This document shows, piece by piece, positions 53,268-62,619 of a stretch of 64,000 nucleotides of DNA. This DNA is from Glycomyces sp. TRM65418 (GTDB lineage Bacteria; Actinomycetota; Actinomycetes; Mycobacteriales; Micromonosporaceae), in assembly GCF_019710475.1 (NCBI RefSeq), contig NZ_JAJFAX010000012.1, positions 1 through 64,000 on the forward strand, read 5' to 3'. The translations under genes were made by a program, and so were the position numbers. Each line of letters begins with the position of its first letter. The stretch's first letter is position 1. The notes beneath the pieces were generated by a model that saw only the letters and a program-made list of their open reading frames with translations, was not told the DNA's origin and searched no databases.

Positions 53268-55147
53268 GCCGTCCTCTTTCCTGCGGGTAGGACACCGGTG
53301 GCGGCCAGTGCCGCTTCGGCGGCGGCGACCGCTTTCGCGGCCGTGGCGGCGGCGAGCCGCCGGTCGCGGGCCAGGGTCTCGGCCGCGTCGTCGGGGCGGT
53401 CGAGCCGGATCTCGACGGCGGCGGCCAGCGCCGGAGCGAGACGGTGGGCGCGTCCCGCCGCGTGAAGGTAGTAGCGGTCGTCGAACTGGAGCATCGCGGC
53501 GGAGGCGGGCCAGTTCGGGCGGCTGGCGGACGCGTGCGTCAGCGGGCCGCCGCAGCCGCTCACCCGCAGCCCGGCCCGTCCGGTCGGTTCGAACAGGCGC
53601 GGGTGCTCGCCGCTGAGGGCGGCCACCGCGAGCGCGGCGTCGAGGACCCGCCCGAGCCAGGGCCGGTCGGCGTCGGCCATGCCCTCGGGGCGGCAGCGGC
53701 AGCCGTTCGCGGCCGCGGGCAGGGCCCGGATCTCGGCACGGAGCGCGTTCAGGTCGTCGCCGGTCTTGCCGACGGCCGGTCCCGCGCGGCCGAGGAGGAC
53801 GGTGCCGTCGGCCTCGACGTACAGTTGCCGTCCGGTCGAGGCCGGGCAGGGGCCGTGGCCGAGGCGGCACAGCCCCGCGACGAGCGCGCCGGGATCGAAC
53901 AGCCGGGAGTGGCATCGGCCGTGGCGCCAGGCCTGGTCGATGTCGACGAGCACCGGCTCGGCCGATTCGATCCAGACCAGGTCCGGTCTGTCGGAAGCGG
54001 TGCCGTATGCGCCCGGGGCGCAGACCTCTTCGATGTCGTGCACCGCCGCGTGCGCGACCGAGGCGGCGTCCGGCCTGCGCGCCCGCACCGTGCCGCCGGC
54101 GTCCACGACCGAGCCGAGCCACCGCTCGTGCGCGGTGACCGGTTCGTCGTGCTCCCACCACAGGTCCTCGACGCCGACGGTCACCGGCGGGGGCGCACCG
54201 CGTCCGGTGCAGGCCCGTTGCAGCCCGGCCCGTGAACGCCGCCGGTCCTCGCGCAGCCGAACGGCGGTGTCGGTCTGCGGCGGACATCCGGCCAGCGCCC
54301 CTCGGGACGACAGCCGGCGCAGGGTGGACAGGTCGGTCTCGATCACGGCGTCGGGGACCGCTCGGAGCAGTGCGGCCAGCCGGTCCGCGGGCCAGTGGCC
54401 CTCCCGCCCCGCGAGAACCCGGACCAGCGGCCGCAGTCGGTGCGCGGCGAACGCGGACAGTGCCGACCGCACTCGCCCGACGTCGGTGCGGTCCGCAGTG
54501 GCCTCGACGGTGACCCCGCCGGTCGCGAAGGACGACACGGCCGCGGCGACCTCCGCGTCGACCGCGTCGGGATCGATCCGGGGATGCAGCAGCGGCAGGC
54601 GCGGGCCCTGGTCGGCCGCACGACGCAGCCGCTCGGCGAGGTCGCGCCAGTCGGTGTCGCCGTTCGCGATGAGCGGCACGGTCATCGACGCCGCCGACCT
54701 GGCGGCGATGTGGCGCAGTTCTTCGATCGTCTCCTCGCCGACCGGGACGCCGAGCCGGGCGGCCTGCGCGGCCGCGACGGCGCCGGAGCGGTAGAGGCGG
54801 CCGAGGTCGGCTTCGGCGACCAGTTCGGGCCCCGCCCCGCCGCGATGGACCAGCCGCGCCCGATCACCGTCCGGTTCGGCGTGCGCGACGGACACGCCGC
54901 GCCCGGCCAGGCCGTCGCCGAGGGCTTCGGCGACCGCCCGTGTCGACCGGTCGCTGACGAGCACGACCGCGTCAGGGCGCGAACGCGCCAGGTCCCGAGC
55001 CCATTCGGGGACCGTCCCCGCCGGCCCGGCCGTCACCAGCCGGGCCCCGGCCGCCGCCGCGACGGCGGCCGCGGCCAGGTCCGGGAAGCAGTCGAGTCGG
55101 CCCCACCGGTTGCGGCGCAGGCGGACCATGAGCACGAGACGCCTCAT
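53264..55147 (-). CDS. 627-aa protein, possibly degenerate radical SAM-like
   Basis: I do not recognise this protein with confidence. The N-terminal 150 residues look like a Rossmann/B12-type domain (LVTAGPAGTVPEWARDLARS; DAVVLVSDRSTRAVAEAL). The middle shows repeated beta-alpha units (GVTVEATADRTDVGRVRSAL; RPLVRVLAG; DAVIETDLSTLRRL) as in a partial TIM barrel, but there is no CxxxCxxC. A later Cys-rich part (CHSRLFD, CRLGHGPCPAS, DGTVLL, CRCRPEG) resembles a decayed SPASM domain. It may bind or present the peptide. Start overlaps the YidC-like stop. Confidence 0.4.
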   Translation of the reverse strand: MRRLVLMVRLRRNRWGRLDCFPDLAAAAVAAAAGARLVTAGPAGTVPEWARDLARSRPDAVVLVSDRSTRAVAEALGDGLAGRGVSVAHAEPDGDRARLVHRGGAGPELVAEADLGRLYRSGAVAAAQAARLGVPVGEETIEELRHIAARSAASMTVPLIANGDTDWRDLAERLRRAADQGPRLPLLHPRIDPDAVDAEVAAAVSSFATGGVTVEATADRTDVGRVRSALSAFAAHRLRPLVRVLAGREGHWPADRLAALLRAVPDAVIETDLSTLRRLSSRGALAGCPPQTDTAVRLREDRRRSRAGLQRACTGRGAPPPVTVGVEDLWWEHDEPVTAHERWLGSVVDAGGTVRARRPDAASVAHAAVHDIEEVCAPGAYGTASDRPDLVWIESAEPVLVDIDQAWRHGRCHSRLFDPGALVAGLCRLGHGPCPASTGRQLYVEADGTVLLGRAGPAVGKTGDDLNALRAEIRALPAAANGCRCRPEGMADADRPWLGRVLDAALAVAALSGEHPRLFEPTGRAGLRVSGCGGPLTHASASRPNWPASAAMLQFDDRYYLHAAGRAHRLAPALAAAVEIRLDRPDDAAETLARDRRLAAATAAKAVAAAEAALAATGVLPAGKRTA

Positions 55148-55767
55148 GCGGGCACCTCCTCGCGGACGCGCGGAAGCCGGGCCGCCGCCCACTGCACGGC
55201 GGCGACGTTCATCGCCATCGTCGTGGTGAAGGGCACCACCATGGCCGCCGGGAGGAACAGGCCGAGACCCGCGAAGATCACCGGAGCCATGTAGCGGGCG
55301 AAGAACCGCTGCCGCGGGTCGTCGACGCCTGAGGCCCGCAACGCCAGGAGCCCGACCACGGTCCCCGCCAGTGTCAGCGCCGCGGCCCACGCCAGGCCCC
55401 CGGGTCCCTGCGTCGCCGGTGAGGACGACAGCGTCCGCAATCCGTAGAACGCCGCCTCGTCGGCGGCCGGGCCGGTTCGGCTCCACAGCGCGATGGTCAC
55501 CACCACCAGGATCTGCGCCACGGTGAAGACCGTGCCGACGCGCTCGAACCATCCGCGAGGGGGCTTCGGCGCGGCCGGGTCGCGCTGGCGCTCGATGCGA
55601 CGCTCGGCGCCGCGTACCAGCCACGGCCAGGTGAGGACCCGCCACCCGGCGCCGAGCAGCAACACCGCCCAGCCCCAGGACACGGCCTCCGGGCCGATCA
55701 CCTCGGCGATCGGCGCGATGATCGACTCGGTCGCCGCGCCGATGCGGTCGAGGAGGTCACTCCACAT
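55144..55767 (-). CDS. YidC/Oxa1-like membrane protein
   Basis: A 207-aa membrane protein with about five hydrophobic segments. WAVLLLGAGWRVLTWPWLVRGAERRIER resembles the first conserved YidC helix and loop, and ARYMAPVIFAGLGLFLPAAMVVPFTTTMAMN the last ones. It lacks the large periplasmic domain. A dedicated insertase in a RiPP operon might help insert the exporter or provide immunity; this is inference. Confidence 0.5.
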   Translation of the reverse strand: MWSDLLDRIGAATESIIAPIAEVIGPEAVSWGWAVLLLGAGWRVLTWPWLVRGAERRIERQRDPAAPKPPRGWFERVGTVFTVAQILVVVTIALWSRTGPAADEAAFYGLRTLSSSPATQGPGGLAWAAALTLAGTVVGLLALRASGVDDPRQRFFARYMAPVIFAGLGLFLPAAMVVPFTTTMAMNVAAVQWAAARLPRVREEVPA

Positions 55768-55819
55768 TGCAGGGCTCCGTTCTGTCAGCGGTCGGGGGTG
55801 GTCGATTGGGGCCGCTCGC

Positions 55820-56629
55820 TCAGCGCTGCGGCTCCCAGGGCATGGTCTTCACGGCTGCGAACATCGCGATCACGCCCCAGGACGCGATGATGAGCAGGTT
55901 CCCCAGGTCGAAGGACCAGCCCGACGCGCCGGGGTCCAGCGGGGCGCGGACGGCCTCGGCCATCGGCACGAACGGGAGGAAGTCCAGGACCGTCTGCATC
56001 GGGCCCGGCAGTCCCTCGACGGGGAAGAACACTCCGGAGATGAACAGCAACGGGAACAAGGTGGCGGTGGAGACGATGAGCGACACCTCGACGGTGGGGA
56101 TCAGACGGGTCACCGCCAGACCGAGCGCGCAGGAGGTGAAGCCGCTCAGCAGCACCGCGAGCAGGAGGGCCGGCAGGCCCATCGGGCGCACCTCCAGGCC
56201 GAACGCGATCAGCGAGACCCCGATCATGATGACCACGGAGACGATCGTGACCACCAGTGAGACGCCGATGCGGCTCATCAGGTGCACCGTCTTGGGCATC
56301 GGCGTCTGCCGGATCCGCTTGAGCACCGATTTCTCGCGAGCGGTCACGATGCCGGTGACCATGTTGAAGTATCCGGACGAGGTGATGACGAAGACGATGA
56401 TGGCCGCGGTCGTCATCTGGACGGAGGCGACGCCGTTGACCGTTTCACCGGACTGCAGCAGATTGAACATCACGTTGAAGAACAGCGGGAGCAGCAGCGC
56501 GATCACCAGGGCGAACGGTGTGCGCGAGGCGCTGATGAGGCCGTAGCGCATGTCGTTGAAGAGCAGTCCGGCGATGCCCCGCCGCTGATCGGACGTCGCG
56601 GTGGGCATCGTGAGTGTCGAGGTGGTCAT
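55820..56629 (-). CDS. ABC-2 type transporter permease
   Basis: A 269-aa permease with six helices and the ABC-2 signature region (FPLLFISGVFFPVEGLPGPMQTVLDFLPFVPMAEAVR). Start overlaps the ATPase stop. Together they should export the mature peptide and/or give self-protection. Confidence 0.88.
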   Translation of the reverse strand: MTTSTLTMPTATSDQRRGIAGLLFNDMRYGLISASRTPFALVIALLLPLFFNVMFNLLQSGETVNGVASVQMTTAAIIVFVITSSGYFNMVTGIVTAREKSVLKRIRQTPMPKTVHLMSRIGVSLVVTIVSVVIMIGVSLIAFGLEVRPMGLPALLLAVLLSGFTSCALGLAVTRLIPTVEVSLIVSTATLFPLLFISGVFFPVEGLPGPMQTVLDFLPFVPMAEAVRAPLDPGASGWSFDLGNLLIIASWGVIAMFAAVKTMPWEPQR

Positions 56630-57597
56630 GAGGTCCTTCCTTCGGAGTCACGGTGGGCGAGGATGGAGAGGTACAGCTCCTCGAGATCGGGGCGTCGGAC
56701 CTCCAGGTCGGCGAGCGCGACATCGCTGTCGACCGCCCAGGTGGTGAGCGCGTGCAGCGGCCCGCGGGCGTCGTCGACGTCCATGGAGATCCGGCCCGCC
56801 TTGAAGCGCGCGCGTTCCGCGAGGTCGGCGGGCAGCCGTTTGAATTCAGCCTCGTCCCCGCGGAAGGAGATGGTGGCCCCTCGCTCGTCCGGCAGGAGGC
56901 TCGACGGGGCGCCGATCGCGGCGACCCGCCCGGAGTGCAGCACCGCCACCCGGTCGCACAGCCGCTGGGCCTCGGTCATGTTGTGGGTGGTGAGGAAGAC
57001 GGTCTTGCCCATGGCGCGAATGGCCTGCACCGTCTCCCAGGCGCGATCGCGGGCTTCGATGTCCAGCCCGGTCGTCGGCTCGTCGAGGAAGACGATGTCC
57101 GGATCGCCGACCAGGGCCAGAGCCAGATCGAGGCGCCGCTGCTGACCGCCGGAGAGACGCCCGACTCGGGCGCCGCTCTTGGAGCTCAACCCCACCAGCT
57201 CGATCACGTCGTCGACCGGGAAGGCCTGCCTGTAGTAGCCCGCGAAGAGCGCCACATGCTCTCGTACCGTCAGGTAGAGCTCGAAGCTCCCCTTCTGGGG
57301 GACGATCCCGAGGCGGTTCCGCACCGTCCGGTTGGCCCGGATCGGGTCCATGTCCAGTACCCTCACCGTCCCCGAAGTGGGCTTGACGTGGCCCTCGAGG
57401 ATCTCGGTCAGCGTGGTCTTCCCGGCGCCGTTGGGTCCGAGGAGCCCGAACACCTCTCCTCGCTGAACAGTCAGGTCCACATCGGCCAGTGCCTGGACCG
57501 GTCCGAAGGACTTGGACAGGCCCTGGACGATGATCGAGTCGGTACTCTCGACGGTTCGGGGGGGTCGGCTTGCGCTTTCAGTCGTTTGCTGTGTCAT
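56626..57597 (-). CDS. ABC transporter ATP-binding protein (DrrA-like)
   Basis: A 323-aa ATPase with Walker A GPNGAGKTT, Q-loop VPQKGSFE, signature LSGGQQRR, Walker B IVFLDEPTTGLD and H-loop TTHNMTEA, plus a C-terminal extension typical of DrrA-type drug exporters. Overlaps the upstream fused gene and the downstream permease gene. Confidence 0.93.
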   Translation of the reverse strand: MTQQTTESASRPPRTVESTDSIIVQGLSKSFGPVQALADVDLTVQRGEVFGLLGPNGAGKTTLTEILEGHVKPTSGTVRVLDMDPIRANRTVRNRLGIVPQKGSFELYLTVREHVALFAGYYRQAFPVDDVIELVGLSSKSGARVGRLSGGQQRRLDLALALVGDPDIVFLDEPTTGLDIEARDRAWETVQAIRAMGKTVFLTTHNMTEAQRLCDRVAVLHSGRVAAIGAPSSLLPDERGATISFRGDEAEFKRLPADLAERARFKAGRISMDVDDARGPLHALTTWAVDSDVALADLEVRRPDLEELYLSILAHRDSEGRTS

Positions 57598-59357
57598 GAA
57601 TGGGAACCTCCATCACTCGTAGTCGCATTCGCGTCGTCTGACGGGGCGCCGATCGGAATCATGTAGCCGATGATTTCGTCGTAGCCGTCCAACTGGGCTA
57701 TCTCGCACACCGCGTCGTCGAAGAAGCCGCCGACCGAGACCGAACGAAGTCCCAGGGCGGTGGACACCAGCAGTAGCGACTGGGCGGCGTGGCCGATCTC
57801 CAGCGTCGCGAAGCGGTGCGCGCGCAGCCCGTAGCGCGGACGCATCCGCCCCAGGTCGGCTCCGATGAACAGGACCGCCGGGACCTCGGCGACCTCGATG
57901 CGCGGTTCGTCACCGAGGAAGAACGGCGAGCTGTAGCGCAGTACGTCGACGTCCGTCGCGGTACCGACCATCTGCAGCTCGTGGGTTCGAGGCAGGTACT
58001 CGTACAGCGCCGGATCGATCCCCTCCACGGCCCTGGCGAGGACGCGCACGATCAGCGGATACGCCATGCCGGCGCTGGGGTTCGCCATGACCTGACGAGG
58101 CGTGGGAGGATCGGCCTCCTCGTACCATTCGGTGTCGACGACGCCCGCGCCGAGCCCGAGCAGGTTCCCGAGCCGATCGAGGCCGAGTCGCCCGGTGAAT
58201 CCGTCGCGGGCGCTGCGGCGCGCGGCGATCACCTCGGCCAGGGGCGCCGCCGCCAAGGCCGGATCGACCGGCGGCAGCGGGACCGCCTCGTCGCTGGCGA
58301 ACTCGAGGACCCGGACGATCGGTTCGCCCTGCCGCGGCTGCTGGTCGCCCATCGTCACCGGTCGGAACTTGCTCAATTCGTGGTAGGCGCGGTCGGGCGC
58401 GGCGGGACCGTCGGCGAAGTAGTCGGGGTACTTCCCCGGGGCGGCGATGAGCAGGGACGCCAGCCAGGCCAGATAGACCTCGTCCGAGGCGGTCATGCCC
58501 ATGCGGTTGTAGATCATGTGCAGGTGCGAGACCATGACCGAGTCGGCGCTGCCCGTCAGTCGCCCCGTCCGACCGAGCTCGCGGAGACGGTCCGTCATCC
58601 GCCCGACCGCGTCCCACCATTGCCGGTATGCGGCGGGAGCCGCTTCCTTCTGCGCGTCCCTGCGCCGCATGAGCTCGAGCCCGGTGGCGACCATCGTCGA
58701 CTCGGCCGCGGCGTGGGTCTGCGCGAAGGTTCGGGCGACGGCCGCGTCGAGGTACCGCCACATGGTCGCGTATTCACGGAGCCATCGCACGGACTCGCTC
58801 GCGGTCGTGTACATCGCCGAGACGAAGCCGAGCAGCAGATCGAGTGCGACACCGGTTCGAGCCTGCTCGCCCGGTGTGCGGGCGATGACGGCCGCGGCCA
58901 GTTCGCTGGAGATGTGGAACAGGTCCTCCGCGGGGCCGATCGCGTCCGGGCCGCCGTAGCGGTCGGTCTCGGGCAGGTACTCGGCCTCCACGACCCGTCC
59001 GTCGGGGTTCCATTCGAGGGCTCGGGCCTCGTCCGCGGGGATCGCGAACTGCTGATAGAACTCCACCGGGTCGAGCCGGGGGGCGGGCTCGGTCGACAGC
59101 GGCGTCTCCAGCGCCGCGCGCATCATGGCCTGGGCGCGGTCGAGCCGTTCCTTGTCGGGGCCCGCCAGGCGGACTCTGACATGCGGTCCGCCTTCCCAGT
59201 AGCGGATGAAGAACCACCTGTCGATGAGGCCCTCCGCGCGCAGGCTGCGGGCCAGCGGTGCGATCGTCGCGGTCACGAGCCGGTCGGCGGCGGCCTTGCC
59301 TCGGTGGCAGAAGACGTGCAGGGCTCGCCAATTTCGGTCTGAAGTGGACTCGGTCAT
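57594..59357 (-). CDS. LazF-like fusion: dehydratase C domain + SagB-type dehydrogenase
   Basis: A 587-aa two-domain protein. Residues 1 to about 290 are a SpaB_C/thiopeptide-type domain (WRALHVFCHRGKAAADRLV; WFFIRYWEGGPHVRVRLAG) that eliminates glutamate to form dehydroalanines. From about 350 the sequence is an FMN-dependent SagB-type nitroreductase (RRSARDGFTGRLGLDRLGNLLG; ALGLRSVSVGGFFDDAV) that oxidises azolines to azoles. The same order occurs in LazF of lactazole. A partner glutamyl-transferring LanB is not inside the window and may lie beyond the right edge. Confidence 0.85.
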   Translation of the reverse strand: MTESTSDRNWRALHVFCHRGKAAADRLVTATIAPLARSLRAEGLIDRWFFIRYWEGGPHVRVRLAGPDKERLDRAQAMMRAALETPLSTEPAPRLDPVEFYQQFAIPADEARALEWNPDGRVVEAEYLPETDRYGGPDAIGPAEDLFHISSELAAAVIARTPGEQARTGVALDLLLGFVSAMYTTASESVRWLREYATMWRYLDAAVARTFAQTHAAAESTMVATGLELMRRRDAQKEAAPAAYRQWWDAVGRMTDRLRELGRTGRLTGSADSVMVSHLHMIYNRMGMTASDEVYLAWLASLLIAAPGKYPDYFADGPAAPDRAYHELSKFRPVTMGDQQPRQGEPIVRVLEFASDEAVPLPPVDPALAAAPLAEVIAARRSARDGFTGRLGLDRLGNLLGLGAGVVDTEWYEEADPPTPRQVMANPSAGMAYPLIVRVLARAVEGIDPALYEYLPRTHELQMVGTATDVDVLRYSSPFFLGDEPRIEVAEVPAVLFIGADLGRMRPRYGLRAHRFATLEIGHAAQSLLLVSTALGLRSVSVGGFFDDAVCEIAQLDGYDEIIGYMIPIGAPSDDANATTSDGGSHS

Positions 59358-60676
59358 TGGCGCACATCCAGCAGCAGGTCGATGAATCGACTGGCGCCCA
59401 TCAGCGCCAGGTAGATCGGCAATTGCGTCGAAGGCAGCCCCAGGTCGGCCGCGAGGGGGTCGGGATCGAAGCTGCGCGCCGGGCGCAGGAACCCGCGGTG
59501 CGGGGTGATGGACATGCCCGCGGCCTGCGCGGTCGCGCCCATCTGGAGTTGGAGCGCTCGCAGGCCTCGCTCCCCGCCCGCGCGGATGGCCGCGTCGTGG
59601 TCGCAGATCATCAGCAGCGCCGCGGGGCAGCCGGAGACGGCCATCTGCTCGGGCGGATACGAGAAGGACCGCTGCACCGCCGCCATGTCGGGGCCCGCCA
59701 CGGGCCGCGGCGGCCGGCCCGGCTCCAGCCGGTAGCAGCCGGGCTCGAACCCGTCCACCTGCCGCGCGATGAGAACGAAGTCGATGCCGCCCTCGGCGGC
59801 CGTAGGGACCGCGGCGGTCGTTTCGGCGACCGCGCGCAGGACCGCGGCCATGGCCTCGGCCGGGAGCGGGACCGGCGCCGGGGTGTACCCCTTGTTGGCG
59901 CGGCCGGCGGACCGCTCGAACAGCACCTCGGACCAGCTCATGCCGGTGCGGTGGGCCGGTGCGGGGCGGTGCGGCCGGTCGGCGGCCTCGCCCAGCTCGA
60001 TCACGGCGGCCGGAATCCAACCGTCGGCCGCTCGCAGGCCGAGTCGGTCCAGCAGCGGCGCGTCCGGCAGGTCATGGCGCAGGCGTACCGGCAGGCCGTG
60101 CGCGTGTGCGGCCTGTGCGAGCAGTTCGCTCAGATGCCCTGCCTCGCACAGGCTCAAGCTCCAGCGCAGTTCCCGGTACCGGGTCGGGATGCTGCCCAGG
60201 TGGCTGATGACGGCGAGTCGGGCGCCGCCCTCCAGGGCCGCATCGAGGTCGGCGTGGTCCGACACGGGCCACAGGCGGTGCCCGGCCGCGTCATAGTGCC
60301 AGGCGCCGCCTGCGGCCAGCAGGAACACCTGCGCCGAGAAGAAGCAGTGCGCCGCGGGATAGGCGCGGTGCGGGTTGACCGCGCTGCGGACCTCGAACCG
60401 CTGCGGGGCCGAGGCCGCGATCGTGCCCAGCACCCGCTGTCGCAGTGGGGTCGCCGAGTCCACGCCGCCGCCGGGGTAGGCCGCGTCCTCCAGCATCCGG
60501 TGCAGGCCGGCGGGCAGCGGCACCGCCGGTCCGGTCGGCTCGACCGGCACGCGGACGCGGTCGTCGCCGTCGGTGGCGATGTCGAGCAGCAGCGGCCGGG
60601 CGATCCGGTCGGCGAATCCACGGAGGTGCTGGTCATCGATATCGGTTGCGGCCCAAGGCGGGTCGACGACTTCCAT
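59354..60676 (-). CDS. second SagB-type azoline dehydrogenase-like protein
   Basis: A 440-aa protein composed of two nitroreductase-like halves (AHCFFSAQVFLLAAGG; SLCEAGHLSELLAQAAHAHGL; then GRANKGYTPAPVPLPAEAM and LQLQMGATAQAAGMSITPHRGF). Likely a divergent SagB-type dehydrogenase or an inactive partner of the domain in the adjacent fusion. ATG at 60676 has GAGGAG 6 nt upstream; its stop overlaps the fusion gene start. Confidence 0.7.
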   Translation of the reverse strand: MEVVDPPWAATDIDDQHLRGFADRIARPLLLDIATDGDDRVRVPVEPTGPAVPLPAGLHRMLEDAAYPGGGVDSATPLRQRVLGTIAASAPQRFEVRSAVNPHRAYPAAHCFFSAQVFLLAAGGAWHYDAAGHRLWPVSDHADLDAALEGGARLAVISHLGSIPTRYRELRWSLSLCEAGHLSELLAQAAHAHGLPVRLRHDLPDAPLLDRLGLRAADGWIPAAVIELGEAADRPHRPAPAHRTGMSWSEVLFERSAGRANKGYTPAPVPLPAEAMAAVLRAVAETTAAVPTAAEGGIDFVLIARQVDGFEPGCYRLEPGRPPRPVAGPDMAAVQRSFSYPPEQMAVSGCPAALLMICDHDAAIRAGGERGLRALQLQMGATAQAAGMSITPHRGFLRPARSFDPDPLAADLGLPSTQLPIYLALMGASRFIDLLLDVRQ

Positions 60677-60687
60677 GTCGGCTCCTC

Positions 60688-62619
60688 TCACGGGAAGGGG
60701 TGGGGTGGGGCGGTGTCGGGGTCGACCGGCGAGTCGGAGGGGTCGCGGTAGCCCAGGCGGACCGGCAGGCTGCGCAGGCGGTCGAGCCCGCGGGTGCGCC
60801 GGTACACGTGGCCGAAGGTCATCGGGATCGTCTGGGGCACGATCATCTTGACCGTCGCCGGGGTCCGCTCGGTGGTGATCCGGTCGGTCTGGTCGACGAC
60901 GATCGGGTCCATGCCGTTGGCGGTCATCCGTTCGACGACGGCGAGCAGGACGTCCGTGAGGTCGGGGCGGATCCATCGGGACCGCCAGTCGCCGTAGGCC
61001 TCGGCGAGCGTGGCCGGTGCCGCCCGGGGGTCCAGGAACGACCACCAGGACCTGGTCTCGGGGTAGTTGTAGAGGATCGTGTGGTCGTGGAGGGTGTGCA
61101 CCCGCCGCGGGTCGTCGATCAGGCGGCGGCCGTCCTTTTCCTGCTCGGCTCGGGTCTCGGCGGGCATGCGGTTGCGCACCACGCAGTTGGTGACCGCTTC
61201 GGTCGCGGCCGAGGCGACCGCCCGGCGCGGATCGCAGTGCGCTCCGGCCGCGAAGAACGCGACCGGCCCGTCGTCGTCGCGCCGCAGCGCCAGGCTCATC
61301 ACCGCCGGGATCTCCAGTTCGGTGGTGATGTCGAACAGGTGCAGGTCGTAGCCGAGCCGGTCGAGCTGCGTCCGCATCCCTCGCAGGCTCGGCACTTCGG
61401 CTTCGTCCACACGCAGCGGCCGGGCCGGGCGCTTGGTGTACCAGGCCAGCAGAAAGGCGTCGCGTTCGACCACTTCGAACAGTCCGTACAGGCTCGCCTC
61501 CTCCACCGAGGATCCGATGGCGCAGCCGTTCGAGCTCTCGTACAGGAACTTCGGCGAGGGCGGTCCGGTGCGGCCCCATCGGTCGAGATGCCAGTAGGCG
61601 ACGTGCTCGGGCACCAGGACCGGCCGCCGCGCGCCGAGCCGGAAGCCCCACACCCAGTCGATGGGCGTGTCGGGATCGTACGGGCTCAGGCGGAAGTCCG
61701 GATCGTCGCCGCTGCCTTCGACATGCAGGCCGAGTTCGCGCAGGTCGACCGCTTCCGGCAGCGCGTTCTGGCTGCCGCGCACGACGGTGCGCTTGCCGTG
61801 GGGGCTGGAGGAGCTGAGCCTCTCCAGCGCCTCGTAGAGCGCGATGGTCTCGCCCTCGGGATAGGTCAGGGCGCGGCCGTGTCCGGCCTCGCCGGGTTCA
61901 CCGCTGGGCAGGGCGAGTTCGGCGCTGGTCAGGGCCATCACCGAGTTCTCGGAGCGGTAGACGTGGCCGACCGGCCCGTACCGCCAGTCGTGGACGAGGT
62001 CTCGCAGTTCGCTCCCGCTCAGCCCGGAGGCGTTGGTGCGGAACGACTCGGGGTCGGCCTGCGGGCGCGGGGCGAAGGCGACCCGGGCCAGGTCGGCGCT
62101 GTCGTCGGGGACGGGACGGCAGCCGGGGCAGCCCGGCAGCGGCGTCATCCGGTGGATCCGGCCGGTCAGCCGGCCGGTCGAGACGTGAATCTCCCTGTCG
62201 GCCAGCAGGTCATGGCGCAAGGCGCGGTCGGTGATCGCGGCGAGGTGCCGCAGATGCGCGGACGTCAGCGCGAGCGCCGGGACCGGGCCGTCGAGCTGCT
62301 CGGCCGGGGCGTTCTGGCGGCGCCACAGCCGTCGGCGCCGCTCGGCGCACACCTGGCACCCGGGCGTGCCGGGCCGGACCCAGGGGCCGACGATCCCCAG
62401 GTCGCCGACGATCCTGGCGGGCAGGACAGCGGCCTCGCGCAAGGCCTGCTGTTCGGCGCCGTCGCGTTCGGGGTCCCAGCCGTCGCGGGCGAGCACGACG
62501 GTGTCGCCGGTGGTGACCGCGGCGTCCTGGGCGCTCGGCACGGAGGCGTCGTAGCAGCCGGACAGTGTGTCGGCCAGTGTCTCGTGCAGGCCGCCCTCGC
62601 CGATGAGCCAGGTCGTCAT
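60688..62619 (-). CDS. YcaO cyclodehydratase with N-terminal leader-binding domain
   Basis: A 643-aa TOMM cyclodehydratase. The N-terminal about 220 residues are an Ocin-ThiF/leader-binding type domain with PGCQVCAERR and GCPGC zinc Cys pairs. The YcaO domain follows (EGETIALYEALERLSSSSPHGK; GCAIGSSVEEASLYGLFEVVERDAFLLAWY) with ATP-binding Glu residues, and the C-terminus ends in the YcaO PxPxP motif (PHPFP). It should convert core Cys (and perhaps Ser/Thr) to azolines using ATP. Start overlaps the upstream E1-like gene. Confidence 0.93.
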   Translation of the reverse strand: MTTWLIGEGGLHETLADTLSGCYDASVPSAQDAAVTTGDTVVLARDGWDPERDGAEQQALREAAVLPARIVGDLGIVGPWVRPGTPGCQVCAERRRRLWRRQNAPAEQLDGPVPALALTSAHLRHLAAITDRALRHDLLADREIHVSTGRLTGRIHRMTPLPGCPGCRPVPDDSADLARVAFAPRPQADPESFRTNASGLSGSELRDLVHDWRYGPVGHVYRSENSVMALTSAELALPSGEPGEAGHGRALTYPEGETIALYEALERLSSSSPHGKRTVVRGSQNALPEAVDLRELGLHVEGSGDDPDFRLSPYDPDTPIDWVWGFRLGARRPVLVPEHVAYWHLDRWGRTGPPSPKFLYESSNGCAIGSSVEEASLYGLFEVVERDAFLLAWYTKRPARPLRVDEAEVPSLRGMRTQLDRLGYDLHLFDITTELEIPAVMSLALRRDDDGPVAFFAAGAHCDPRRAVASAATEAVTNCVVRNRMPAETRAEQEKDGRRLIDDPRRVHTLHDHTILYNYPETRSWWSFLDPRAAPATLAEAYGDWRSRWIRPDLTDVLLAVVERMTANGMDPIVVDQTDRITTERTPATVKMIVPQTIPMTFGHVYRRTRGLDRLRSLPVRLGYRDPSDSPVDPDTAPPHPFP

